Counted from the first letter of the stretch, positions 1 to 6,806 are shown. The stretch is 6,806 nucleotides of DNA from Bacteroidota bacterium (GCA_009908885.1 JAAAOL010000068.1:1-6806); one strand, 5' to 3'. Notes: generated by a model not told the origin, from the sequence alone. A program made the numbers and translations.

Positions 1-197
1 CGGTGCGTCCGGGCGATACCATCTTCATCGACCGCGAAGACATCGCCGAGTCGCCCGAGATCGCCTCGCTGCTCATCACCGAGGAGAGCTCGCGGCGGCA
101 GGCGCGCATCATGACCACGCAGACCATTATTTCGAGCATCACCGCCGCCGTCTCGCTCATCGCCACGCTGGACCGCTTCGGCGTGTTCGACAACTGA
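1..197 (+). CDS. Polysaccharide export protein (Wza-like), C-terminal fragment
   Basis: Only the last ~64 residues lie in the window; the frame is open to the left edge and ends with TGA at 195-197. The fragment begins with V-R-P-G-D-T-I-F-I, the V-x-PGD-x-I pattern that recurs in the ligand-binding (SLBB) and export domains of outer-membrane polysaccharide export proteins. After a charged, helix-prone linker comes a hydrophobic or amphipathic stretch (TIISSITAAVSLIATL, roughly residues 41-56) and a short tail ending G-V-F-D-N. In Wza the C-terminal helix forms the outer-membrane pore; that this segment does the same is inference. The apparent GTG at position 3 is an internal valine, not a start. 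The PCP gene begins 31 bp downstream, a classic exporter-PCP pairing, which supports the call more than the short sequence alone does. Confidence 0.72.
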   Translation, partial: VRPGDTIFIDREDIAESPEIASLLITEESSRRQARIMTTQTIISSITAAVSLIATLDRFGVFDN

Positions 198-228
198 TCC
201 CTTCCCACGGCTGATCGCACAAGGTACG

Positions 229-1527
229 ATGCAGGGGAGCAAGCCTCCGACTATGGAATCTCAAGACACCACCAACGGGCAGAACGAGGCGCGCGGGCCG
301 GGCGCGGGGCTCAGCGACGACGAACGCGCTGCGCGGTCCGACGAGGCGTTCTGGTCCACCCTCGGCACGCTCTGGCGCTACCGCCGCGTAGTCGTCGGCG
401 TGACGGGCGTGGCCGCCGTCCTGTCCGTCGTCATCAGTCTCCTGCTGCCCAACTGGTATATGGCGTCCGCGCGGTTGCTGCTGCCTGCGCAGAGTGGCCC
501 CGGCATCCTGGCCGGGGCGCTCTCGGAGTTGCCCTCCGCTGCGCAGTCCCTGCTGGGCGACGCCACGGGTGACTATGCGCGCTACCTGGCGATCCTCACC
601 AGCCGCGGCGTGGCCGAACGCGCCGTCGAAGAGTTCGACCTGACGACCGTCTACGAGACGTCGGAGAGTGAGACGCCCGTTTCAGATGCCGTCGAGGCGT
701 TGCGGGGCAACACCGACTTCGTCATCGACGAAGAGTACGATTTTCTAACCGTCGAGGTGCTGGACAAGGACCCCGAGCGGGCGGCGGAGCTGGCGAATTT
801 CTACGTGAAGGAGCTGACCCGGCGCAACGCCGCGCTGTCCTCCCAGTCGGCGGCCAACTTTCGCACGTTCATCGAGGAGCGCTACGAAGAGACCGAGGCC
901 AAGCTGGACTCCGTCCTGAACCGCCTTCGTGACCTGCAGCAGGAGTACGGCGTGATGGACCTGACCACGCAGGGAGAGGTGTTCTACGAGAGCCTGGCCG
1001 AGTTGCGTCTTCAGATCATCCAGGCCGAGGCGGATTACGAGCGCCTCCGCAGTGCGTACGGGTCGGAGAATTCGCTCGTCCGTCAGGCCCAGCAGTCGCT
1101 GGCCTCGGCGCGGCGAGCCTATCAGCAGGCCCTCAGCGGCGGCGAGCGCCTCATGCCCGTCGCGCAGGACAGCCTCCCCAAGGTGACGCGGCAGTTTTAC
1201 GAGCTGGAGCAGGAGCGCCTCATTCTGAGCGAGCTCATCAAGTACACGCGCCCCGTCCTGGAGGAGGCCCGCTTCGACGAGCAGCGGCAAGTGGAGGCCG
1301 TGCAGGTGGTGGACGCCGCCGTGCCGCCGGAAAAGAAGGCCAAGCCGAAGCGCAGCATCATCTGCATCACGATGACGATCTCGGCCTTCCTGCTGTCGGT
1401 CCTCTTCGTGCTCGTCTACGACTGGTGGCGGCGCAGGCACGGCTACTTCGCACAGCGGCTGCGCGCGTCGGCGGCGGTTCCGTCCGGAGAGGTGCGTACG
1501 CCGGAGTCTGTCGCGGACCGCTCCTGA
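229..1527 (+). CDS. Wzz/PCP-type polysaccharide chain-length regulator
   Basis: This 432-residue inner-membrane protein has the polysaccharide co-polymerase architecture. A polar N-terminal tail of about 50 residues leads to TM1 (about 54-73), a large periplasmic domain, and TM2 (about 376-397) with a basic cytoplasmic tail. Just after TM1 comes the Wzz-type strand with A-R-L-L-L-P (81-86). Residues about 212-350 are rich in E, R, Q, A and L in heptad-like order and probably form the long helical or coiled-coil part. Immediately before TM2 is the proline/lysine segment A-V-P-P-E-K-K-A-K-P-K-R (364-375), typical of the family. No Walker motifs or tyrosine-rich tail follow TM2, so this is a stand-alone PCP, not one fused to a BY-kinase. 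It is expected to set polymer length together with the polymerase encoded next. Start: ATG 229 has a weak AAGG 4 nt upstream; ATG 253 (residue 9) is an alternative, with AGGGGAG 13 nt upstream. The stop is 66 bp before the next gene. Confidence 0.9.
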   Translation: MQGSKPPTMESQDTTNGQNEARGPGAGLSDDERAARSDEAFWSTLGTLWRYRRVVVGVTGVAAVLSVVISLLLPNWYMASARLLLPAQSGPGILAGALSELPSAAQSLLGDATGDYARYLAILTSRGVAERAVEEFDLTTVYETSESETPVSDAVEALRGNTDFVIDEEYDFLTVEVLDKDPERAAELANFYVKELTRRNAALSSQSAANFRTFIEERYEETEAKLDSVLNRLRDLQQEYGVMDLTTQGEVFYESLAELRLQIIQAEADYERLRSAYGSENSLVRQAQQSLASARRAYQQALSGGERLMPVAQDSLPKVTRQFYELEQERLILSELIKYTRPVLEEARFDEQRQVEAVQVVDAAVPPEKKAKPKRSIICITMTISAFLLSVLFVLVYDWWRRRHGYFAQRLRASAAVPSGEVRTPESVADRS

Positions 1528-1593
1528 CCGGGCCGCCGCTTCTGCCTGCTGCCTCGCGCCCCATTCACTGCGGATCAACGACCCCCCTTCCGG

Positions 1594-3042
1594 ATGCAGG
1601 GATCGATGGCATCGTGGTTTCGCGTCTCCCCCGAGGCGTTCTGGCGCTGGGGGCGGATCGCGCTGTGGGGCGGCCTGGCCTTCGCGCTGCTGATTCTGGC
1701 GTTTCTGGCGTGGGCGCTGCCTGAGGCGTTGCCGTTCGTCCCGCTGGTGCTGATCGCCGGGGCCGGAGCCTGGTGGCTCTTCCAGCGGCCGTTTCTCAAC
1801 CTGTGTGTCGTCCTGGCCGGGATGTCCGTCATCCTGCGCTACGAGGCGGGCATCCAGGCTACCGAGGTCCTCTTTGGCCTCTACTACCTCACCTTCCTGG
1901 CGCACTGGTTCATTACGCGCCTGTTCATCTACCGGGAGCCGGTCCTGCAGAAGCCCGAGGAAAAGGCACTCTTCCTGTTTCTGATCGGCATGACGCTGTC
2001 GGTGGGGCTGACGTTCATCTACGGCGGCGTGCTCAAGACGGCCTTCAGCGAGTGGATCGCGCTCTCGATTCTGGGCTTCTACTTTCCCATCAAAGAAGCG
2101 AGCGTGCGGGAGGAGCACGGGCTGAAGATCATCTTCGCTATCATCTGCGGCCTCGCGCTCTATGCCGCCTTCTTCAACCTGCTGGAGTACCGTGCGGGCC
2201 TGCAGAGCGCCGTCCACATGTGGCAGGTGGTAAGGGGGCGCGTCGTGACGAACGACAACTTGCTGATGGCCTCGTCGCTCCTCACACTGGTGCTCGTCGT
2301 CTTCTCGCGGACGTGGCGGATGCGGCTCGGGGCGGGCGTGTTGTTTCTGGTCTGCTTCGCCAGCCTGATCTTTACGCAGAGCCGGGGCTACTGGGCGGCG
2401 TTTTTGCTGGGCGCCTTCGTGCTGTTCGTCCTCGTGGATCGACGGCGCAAGGGTTGGATCCTGGCGCTTGGCAGCGTGGGCTTCGTAGCTGTGTTCGGCG
2501 CGGGCCTGCTGGTGCTGGGGGATACGATGTTCGTGATCCTGTCGAGCCTGGGGAGCCGCTTCGCGTCGATCAGCACGGCCATCTTCGAGGACGTGTCGCT
2601 GCGGGCGCGGTTCATTGAGGCACTGGCTGCCCTCGAGCACATCAAAACGAATCCCATCCTCGGGCACGGACTCGGTGTGGAATACCGTTTCTACTACCTG
2701 CCGCTAAAGACCGATGTGGTGCGTACGTTTATCCACAACGGGTACGTCTCGCTGTGGTACCGCTTCGGGCTGTGGGGCCTCGGGCTCGTCCTCTTCGTAT
2801 GGGGGACGGGCATCTGGCGGGGTATTCAGGTGTTCCGGCGGGAGCATGCGTCGCACGTTGCCCGGGTGATCGGGCTGGGGGCGGCCTGCGCGCTGACAGC
2901 GTTCCTGCTCTCGGCCAATACGTCGAACCCGCTCTACCTGAGCGATGCGACGTTCATCATTACGGCTCTGCTGGGGCTGGCCGGAGGCGCGTATGCGCGG
3001 TGCGAGCAGGCGAACGCCGGGGCTGCACCGGATACGGAGTAG
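1594..3042 (+). CDS. O-antigen ligase/polymerase family membrane protein (Wzy_C, Wzy/WaaL-like)
   Basis: This 482-residue integral membrane protein has about 12-14 predicted spans, by eye around residues 23-40, 47-64, 92-110, 125-145, 176-198, 222-237, 245-262, 266-281, 289-308, 389-405, 425-442 and 450-468. The Wzy_C hallmark is present: I-F-T-Q-S-R-G-Y-W (259-267) running into a helix, then a large periplasmic loop (about 309-388) containing N-P-I-L-G-H-G-L-G (353-361) and F-I-H-N-G-Y-V-S-L-W-Y-R (379-390). The loop histidine is the residue usually important in ligases and polymerases of this superfamily. Sequence alone does not separate Wzy polymerase from WaaL ligase; position between the PCP and flippase genes favours polymerase. 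The start could instead be ATG 1606 (residue 5), which has AGGGA 3 nt upstream, whereas ATG 1594 has a C-rich, SD-poor leader. It ends 12 bp before the flippase start, so the two are very likely cotranscribed. Confidence 0.87.
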   Translation: MQGSMASWFRVSPEAFWRWGRIALWGGLAFALLILAFLAWALPEALPFVPLVLIAGAGAWWLFQRPFLNLCVVLAGMSVILRYEAGIQATEVLFGLYYLTFLAHWFITRLFIYREPVLQKPEEKALFLFLIGMTLSVGLTFIYGGVLKTAFSEWIALSILGFYFPIKEASVREEHGLKIIFAIICGLALYAAFFNLLEYRAGLQSAVHMWQVVRGRVVTNDNLLMASSLLTLVLVVFSRTWRMRLGAGVLFLVCFASLIFTQSRGYWAAFLLGAFVLFVLVDRRRKGWILALGSVGFVAVFGAGLLVLGDTMFVILSSLGSRFASISTAIFEDVSLRARFIEALAALEHIKTNPILGHGLGVEYRFYYLPLKTDVVRTFIHNGYVSLWYRFGLWGLGLVLFVWGTGIWRGIQVFRREHASHVARVIGLGAACALTAFLLSANTSNPLYLSDATFIITALLGLAGGAYARCEQANAGAAPDTE

Positions 3043-3044
3043 AC

Positions 3045-3048
3045 GGAG
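3045..3048 (+). promoter_or_regulatory. Shine-Dalgarno for the flippase start
   Basis: GGAG lies 6 nt before the ATG at 3055, in the 12-bp gap after the polymerase stop (TAG 3040-3042). It is the clearest ribosome binding site in the window. It fixes the flippase start and supports translation of the two genes from one transcript. Confidence 0.6.
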
Positions 3049-3054
3049 ATAGCG

Positions 3055-4610
3055 ATGATCCAGAAGCGGAGGGTGCTCGTCAACGCGCTGATGGCCGTCG
3101 TGCAGGTGGTCGTCAACGGCGGGGCCATGCTGGTGCTCTACCGCTTCCTGCTCGATACCATCGGGGCGGCCGACTTCGGCGTGTGGGCCCTCGTGCTCTC
3201 GTGGACGACGGCGACGAGCGTGGCCAGCCTGGGCCTCTCGGGCGGGGCGCTCAAGTTCGTCTCGCAGTATCTGGCGCGTGCGGACCGCGAGCACGTCGTC
3301 CGCATCGTGCAGACGGGCCTGCTGTCCGTGGCCGTCGTCCTCGGCGTGGTGCTCGTGGCGCTCTATCCGCTGCTGGGCAAGGGCCTCACGCTCGTCGTCG
3401 AGCCGGAGAGCCAGGTCCCGGACGCCCTCGCCATTCTGCCCTATGCCCTCGGCTCCTTCTGGCTCATGTCCATGTCGGCGGTAGTGCTCTCGGCCCTAGA
3501 TGGGTTTCAGCGGGTCGACCTGCGGAGCGCCGTCGTGACGGGGGGGATCCTGGTCTACGTCGGGCTGGCGTTCGTCTTCGTGCTGGACCGGGGGCTCATC
3601 GGGCTGGCGCAGGCGCAGGTGCTGCAGGCGGCGCTGCAACTGGGAGCGGCGTGGGTCGTGCTGCACCGGCTGCTGCCGCGCCTGCCGTGGGTGCCGTGGC
3701 GCTGGCACAAGGGCGCGTTCAAGGAGATGCTGGGCTACGGGCTCAACCTGCAAGTTATCTCCGTGGCGAAGATGTTCTTCGAGCCGACGACCAAGACGCT
3801 CCTGTCGCTCTTCGCCGGGGTGAGTGCGGTGTCGTTCTTCGAGATGGCGCACAAACTCGTCTTCCAGCTGCGGACGATCATCGTCGAGGCGCACCGGGCG
3901 CTGGTGCCGACGCTGGCCGACCTGCAGGAACGCAAGCCGGAATTGCTGCGGGATGTGTACGCCACCTCACAGCGTCTCCTGCAATTTCTTATCCTGCCAT
4001 CGCTGCCGCTGCTTCTGGCTCTCACGCCGCTCCGCTCATCTCCCGGTTGTGGATCGGTCGCTACGAGCCGCAGTTCGTGCTCTTCGCCGTGGTGGTCGCG
4101 CTCGGCTGGTTTCCCAATATGTTTTCGAATCCGGCGTACTTCGCCAACATGGGCACCGGGCACCTGCGGTGGAACGTGTATGGACACCTGGCTATGGGGG
4201 GGCTGAATGCGGTGCTCGGCGGGCTCCTCGGCTGGCAGTTCGGCGGGGCGGGCGTCGCCGTCGGCTTCGTCGTGGCGCTACTCGTTGGCAGTTTCATGGT
4301 GGCGGCGGAATATCACCATCGACTCGGCATTCGCACGGCGTCGTTCGTAAAGAGTGATAGCCTCCGCCTCGGAGCTGCTAGTTTGATCGGGATGGGCGCC
4401 GTGGTGGGGCTGTGGCTTGCGCTTCGAGACGTGTGGCATCCGGTGCTACTGACGGGTCTCGTGCTTGCCGTCTACCTGGTTCTCATCGGTTGGCCGCTGT
4501 GGACGCACGCGATGCGACCCCGCGTGGTGGGGTGGGCCCTGAGCCTGCTACGCCGGAATACCCCGCCGGAGGCATCTGCCGAGCCGACGCCTACCTCTGA
4601 GGTCGCCTGA
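3055..4610 (+). pseudogene. Wzx-type polysaccharide flippase, interrupted by a frameshift
   Basis: The gene resembles MATE/MVF-like polysaccharide flippases (Polysacc_synt family), which move undecaprenyl-linked repeat units across the inner membrane. The first frame gives 326 good residues: a basic N-terminus (MIQKRRVLVN), then a G-x-x-D-F-G-V-W-A-L motif (37-46) typical of this superfamily, and about eight or nine hydrophobic spans. At about 4032 the frame becomes low-quality serine/arginine-rich sequence and stops at 4206 (383 residues in total). The homologous continuation, starting I-S-R-L-W-I-G-R-Y-E-P, is in another frame from 4038 and runs for 190 residues with further membrane spans to TGA at 4608-4610. 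Deleting one copy of the CCGCT duplication at 4027-4036 joins the parts as L-A-L-T-P-L-I-S-R-L-W, giving 516 residues, a normal length for Wzx. As written, the product lacks its last third and is probably inactive. Real mutation and assembly error cannot be told apart here. Confidence 0.85.
4027..4036 (+). repeat. Perfect 5-bp tandem duplication (CCGCT x2) at the flippase break
   Basis: CCGCT at 4027-4031 is followed directly by CCGCT at 4032-4036. The extra five bases shift translation by +2, exactly the shift between the two halves of the flippase. With one copy the codons read ACG CCG CTC ATC TCC CGG (T-P-L-I-S-R), continuous with both flanks. A duplication by replication slippage is the simplest explanation for the lesion. 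Confidence 0.85.
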
Positions 4611-4690
4611 GGCCGATTGTCAAGGTCGAATGGTGTAGCGACCGCACGGCTTCGAGTCATCCAGTCAACCAATCCTGTTCTCTACCGGCT

Positions 4691-5991
4691 GTGGACCACG
4701 TGGAAGCATCGTCCGGCGACGTGAACGCGGCATCGTCCGGGGAGGGCCTGCGCCTCTGCGTGCAATGGCCCCGCTTCGGGCCGTACCACCTCGCGCGGCT
4801 CCGGGCCGTCCACCGGTTCCTCGCAGCGCGCGGCGGCGACCTCGTCGGGCTGGAGACGGCGGGGCGGGAGGCGACCTATGCCTGGCGTCAGGAGGACGCC
4901 GCGACAGCCTTCCGGCGGGAGCAGGTTTTCCCTGAATCGCAATTCGAGGCCATCGATCCGCGACGGATGCACCGGGGCGTCGTGGCGGCGCTGGATCGTC
5001 TGCAGCCGGACGCCGTGGCGATCAACAGCTACAGCCTGCCCGATGCGCGGGCGGCGCTGTGGTGGGCGCGGCAGCACCGGCGCGTGGCCATCCTGATGAG
5101 CGACAGCAAGGCCGACGATGCGCCGCGATCGGCCTGGCGCGAGGCGCTAAAGCAGCAGATCGTGCAGGCGTTCGATGCCGCCCTCGTGGCCGGAACGCCG
5201 CAGCGCGCCTATTACGCAAGCCTCGGTCTGCCGGAGGCCTGCATCTTCACCGGCTATGACGTGGTGGACAACGCCTTCTTCGCAGAGGGCGCGGCACGCG
5301 CCCGGCAGCATCCGGAAGCGGTGCGCCACCTCCCCGGACTGGCAGACGACACGCCGTTCTTCCTCGCGTCGAACCGCTTTATTCCGCGCAAAAACCTGGG
5401 GACGCTACTGCGCGCCTACGCGGCCTACCGGCAGCGCGCGACGCAGCCGTGGCGCCTCGTGCTGCTCGGCGATGGGCCGGAGCGGGCTCGGCTCGAAGCA
5501 CTGGCGGCGGATGTCGCGGGCGTGACGTTCGCAGGGTTTCGGCAGGTGGAGGAGCTACCGGCCTACTACGGGCTGGCAGCGGTCTTCGTGCATCCGGCGC
5601 GTCGCGACCAGTGGGGGCTCGTCGTCAACGAGGCGATGGCTTCCGGGCTGCCCGTGCTCGTCTCGACGGGGGCGGGCTGCGCGCACGACCTCGTGCAAGA
5701 CGGCGAGAACGGTTTCCGCTTCGACCCGGAGGACCCGGAAGCACTGGCCGAGCTGATGCGCCGGATGGCGAGTGCGGAGGCGGATCTCGACGCGATGGGG
5801 CAGCGCTCCCGGCAGATTATCCGCCGCTGGTCGCCGGAGGTCTTTGCCGAGCGGTTGTGGGCCGCCGTGCAGGCCGGGCAGTCGCGCGCCGACCGGTCGC
5901 TGAGCGGGGGCGCGTGGCTGGTGCTGGGCGGACTCCGGCTGGCTGCGCGCCCGCACGCTCGGTGGAGGCCTTCCACAGCGTCGAGACGTGA
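4691..5991 (+). CDS. GT-B glycosyltransferase (GT4-like, group 1), likely frameshifted near its 3' end
   Basis: This is probably a cytoplasmic or membrane-associated retaining glycosyltransferase adding a sugar from a nucleotide donor to the lipid-linked repeat unit; donor and acceptor are unknown. The N-terminal acceptor half starts with L-C-V-Q-W-P-R-F-G-P-Y-H-L-A-R-L (22-37). The C-terminal donor half has A-S-N-R-F-I-P-R-K-N (226-235), V-L-L-G-D-G-P-E (257-264), F-V-H-P-A (299-303), then D-Q-W-G-L-V-V-N-E-A-M-A-S-G-L-P (306-321) and G-E-N-G-F-R-F-D-P (338-346). The usual E-x7-E pair is D306 and E314. The start is GTG 4691 or GTG 4700, neither with a clear SD. Frame 2 is good to A423 (5957-5959), then turns arginine-rich and stays open to 6250, antisense to the sulfotransferase. 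The neighbouring frame offers V-E-A-F-H-S-V-E-T and a stop at 5989-5991, with G or C at all nine third positions. One lost base near 5960-5962 would give a 433-residue protein ending 11 bp before the convergent gene, the end used here. Confidence 0.82.
4706..4740 (+). repeat. Short direct repeat GCATCGTCCGG at the glycosyltransferase 5' end
   Basis: The 11-mer GCATCGTCCGG occurs at 4706-4716 and again at 4730-4740. The 24-nt period keeps frame, so the predicted N-terminus reads A-S-S-G twice (residues 6-9 and 14-17), ahead of the conserved domain. It may be a small in-frame duplication in a dispensable tail, or this part may be untranslated leader. Confidence 0.5.
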
Positions 5992-6002
5992 CGAGGCGCG
6001 GG

Positions 6003-6806
6003 CTACGTGGCCTCGCAGTCCGACAGCGCGTGCACGGCACGCAGCGTCTCGCCCGCCAGGCGGTCGAAGTAGGCCAGGTCCTCGGCGTCGAAGTGTTCTT
6101 CATAGTCGCCGCTGGTCCCGCTTCGGAAGAGGGTGGACGTGTACTCGGTGCGGCGGACGTACCGCGCCCAGAGCTTGCCCAGCTTGTCGGCCGCGCGCAG
6201 CCACCACAGCCGGTTCGTGCCGAGGACCGGAGTGCGGACGACGTCGGTGATCGTCTCTGGGAGGGACTGTCCCAGGGAGTCTCCGAGGTGCGCGACGGCC
6301 TGTCGAGGGCAGTAGCGCAGCGTGTGAAAGGGGAGTGGGAGCGCATCGGGTCGCGCAAGCCATCCGCTCACGTGCTCACGCCAGTATTCGACCCGGCTCA
6401 GGTCGCCGTCGTACGTGTCGCCGTCGTGATCGTTAGGCTGCCGCAGGAACGTGCGGAAGGGGACGCCCGCCAGCGCGTCGTTGTACGACTTCATGTAGTA
6501 GTACAGTGACGTCATCACGTCCCGACCGTCGCGGCACACGTAGAGGAGGGCCGCATCGTCCATCAGCTCCTCGACGAACGCGACGACCGCGCTGCGGTGC
6601 TCGAAGAAGCCCGCCACGTCCGTGTGCATGTGGCTCTTCACGATGCGCGGCCCCTCGGATAGGGCGTCCTGGAGGGTGCGGACTGGAAGCGGGTCGTCAT
6701 GCCGTCTCGTCAGGCGGTCCAGGTTCAGGTAGGGCTGATCGTAGGCGTCGAAGTTGTGGCGGATCGTGTCGATCGCCAGGTGGGTCCCCGAGCGCGGATG
6801 CGAGAT
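6003..6806 (-). CDS. PAPS-dependent sulfotransferase, N-terminus beyond the right edge
   Basis: The frame is open from the right edge to TAG (complement of 6003-6005): 267 residues, missing only the first few. It transfers sulfate from PAPS to a hydroxyl, here plausibly a sugar of the nearby glycan. The fragment opens with the 5'-phosphosulfate loop S-H-P-R-S-G-T-H-L (2-10). A V-K-S-H motif (56-59) offers the likely catalytic histidine H59. The 3'-phosphate motif is Y-V-C-R-D-G-R-D-V-M-T-S (89-100), with R92 and S100. The C-terminal PAPS-binding motif R-S-G-T-S-G-D-Y (228-235) is followed by F-D-A-E-D-L-A-Y-F (239-247). An oddity: where the family usually has R-Y-E-D-L plus about five residues, this protein has L-R-Y-C-P-R-Q-A-V (163-171), as if a few residues were lost. 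The GTG at 6641 is internal, because the PAPS loop lies upstream of it. The gene is convergent with the glycan operon and probably has its own promoter outside the window. Confidence 0.87.
   Translation of the reverse strand: MSHPRSGTHLAIDTIRHNFDAYDQPYLNLDRLTRRHDDPLPVRTLQDALSEGPRIVKSHMHTDVAGFFEHRSAVVAFVEELMDDAALLYVCRDGRDVMTSLYYYMKSYNDALAGVPFRTFLRQPNDHDGDTYDGDLSRVEYWREHVSGWLARPDALPLPFHTLRYCPRQAVAHLGDSLGQSLPETITDVVRTPVLGTNRLWWLRAADKLGKLWARYVRRTEYTSTLFRSGTSGDYEEHFDAEDLAYFDRLAGETLRAVHALSDCEAT

Noticed and set aside
745..2667. 640-residue open frame on the - strand, antisense to the PCP and polymerase genes
   Set aside because: Composition is dominated by R, H, Q, E and D with no recognisable domain, as expected for the antisense frame of GC-rich coding DNA. 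The + strand genes beneath it have clear membrane and family motifs.
2754..4034. Long + strand open frame leading into the 3' part of the flippase, suggesting a 618-residue protein
   Set aside because: Up to about 4034 it is an alanine/glycine/arginine-rich shadow overlapping the polymerase and the flippase 5' part. Only the portion after 4038 is genuine flippase sequence.
4015..4040. Programmed -1 ribosomal frameshifting in the flippase
   Set aside because: No X-XXY-YYZ slippery heptamer is visible at the junction, and the 5-bp duplication explains the shift without recoding.
4617..4645. Promoter-like TTGTCA in the gap before the glycosyltransferase
   Set aside because: No matching -10 element lies at about 17 bp, and no Bacteroidota-type TAnnTTTG element is seen.
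5992..6015. Possible terminator hairpin between the convergent genes (CGAGGC with GCCTCG)
   Set aside because: The stem is only 6 bp with a 12-nt loop, has no T-run on either side and overlaps the sulfotransferase stop; such stems are frequent by chance at this GC content.
5992..6250. Arginine-rich C-terminal extension of the glycosyltransferase
   Set aside because: It is antisense to the well-supported sulfotransferase and has no domain-like character; a one-base shift near 5960 gives a better gene end.
1..6806. tRNA, rRNA, CRISPR arrays, insertion sequences or attachment sites
   Set aside because: No cloverleaf-like segment, no regularly spaced repeat family, no transposase motifs and no terminal inverted repeats were recognised on either strand by reading.

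Overview
The window is a high-GC, densely coded bacterial stretch that reads as the distal part of a surface-polysaccharide (O-antigen, capsule or exopolysaccharide) locus of the Wzx/Wzy type. Five genes run on the + strand and one convergent gene on the - strand comes in from the right edge. Third codon positions are strongly G/C. The Wza-type exporter tail and the PCP-polymerase-flippase-glycosyltransferase order would fit a Rhodothermota/Bacteroidota-like marine or halophilic bacterium, but that placement is an inference from style and was not tested.

Layout. 1-197: C-terminal end of a Wza-like export protein. 229-1527: a Wzz/PCP-type chain-length regulator without a kinase domain. 1594-3042: a multi-spanning O-antigen ligase/polymerase (Wzy_C) protein. 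3055-4610: a Wzx-type flippase whose reading frame is broken at about 4027-4036. 4691-5991: a GT-B glycosyltransferase (GT4-like), probably also frameshifted close to its 3' end near 5960. 6003 to the right edge, - strand: a PAPS-dependent sulfotransferase lacking only its extreme N-terminus.

Together the genes cover late steps of the pathway: sugar transfer on the lipid-linked unit (glycosyltransferase), flipping across the inner membrane (flippase), periplasmic polymerisation or ligation (Wzy_C protein), chain-length control (PCP) and export through the outer membrane (Wza-like protein). The sulfotransferase suggests, but does not prove, that the polymer or a related glycan is sulfated. The first four genes are separated by 12-66 bp and are likely one operon; the glycosyltransferase follows after 80 bp.

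The most notable observation is that the flippase break is explained exactly by a perfect 5-bp tandem duplication (CCGCT twice). Removing one copy restores a continuous 516-residue flippase. A second likely one-base loss in the next gene makes its open frame run 248 bp antisense into the sulfotransferase. These are either real mutations that would inactivate or vary the glycan pathway, or consensus errors in the assembly. I found no RNA genes, CRISPR array, insertion sequence or clearly novel system; no stretch longer than 300 bp lacks a gene.
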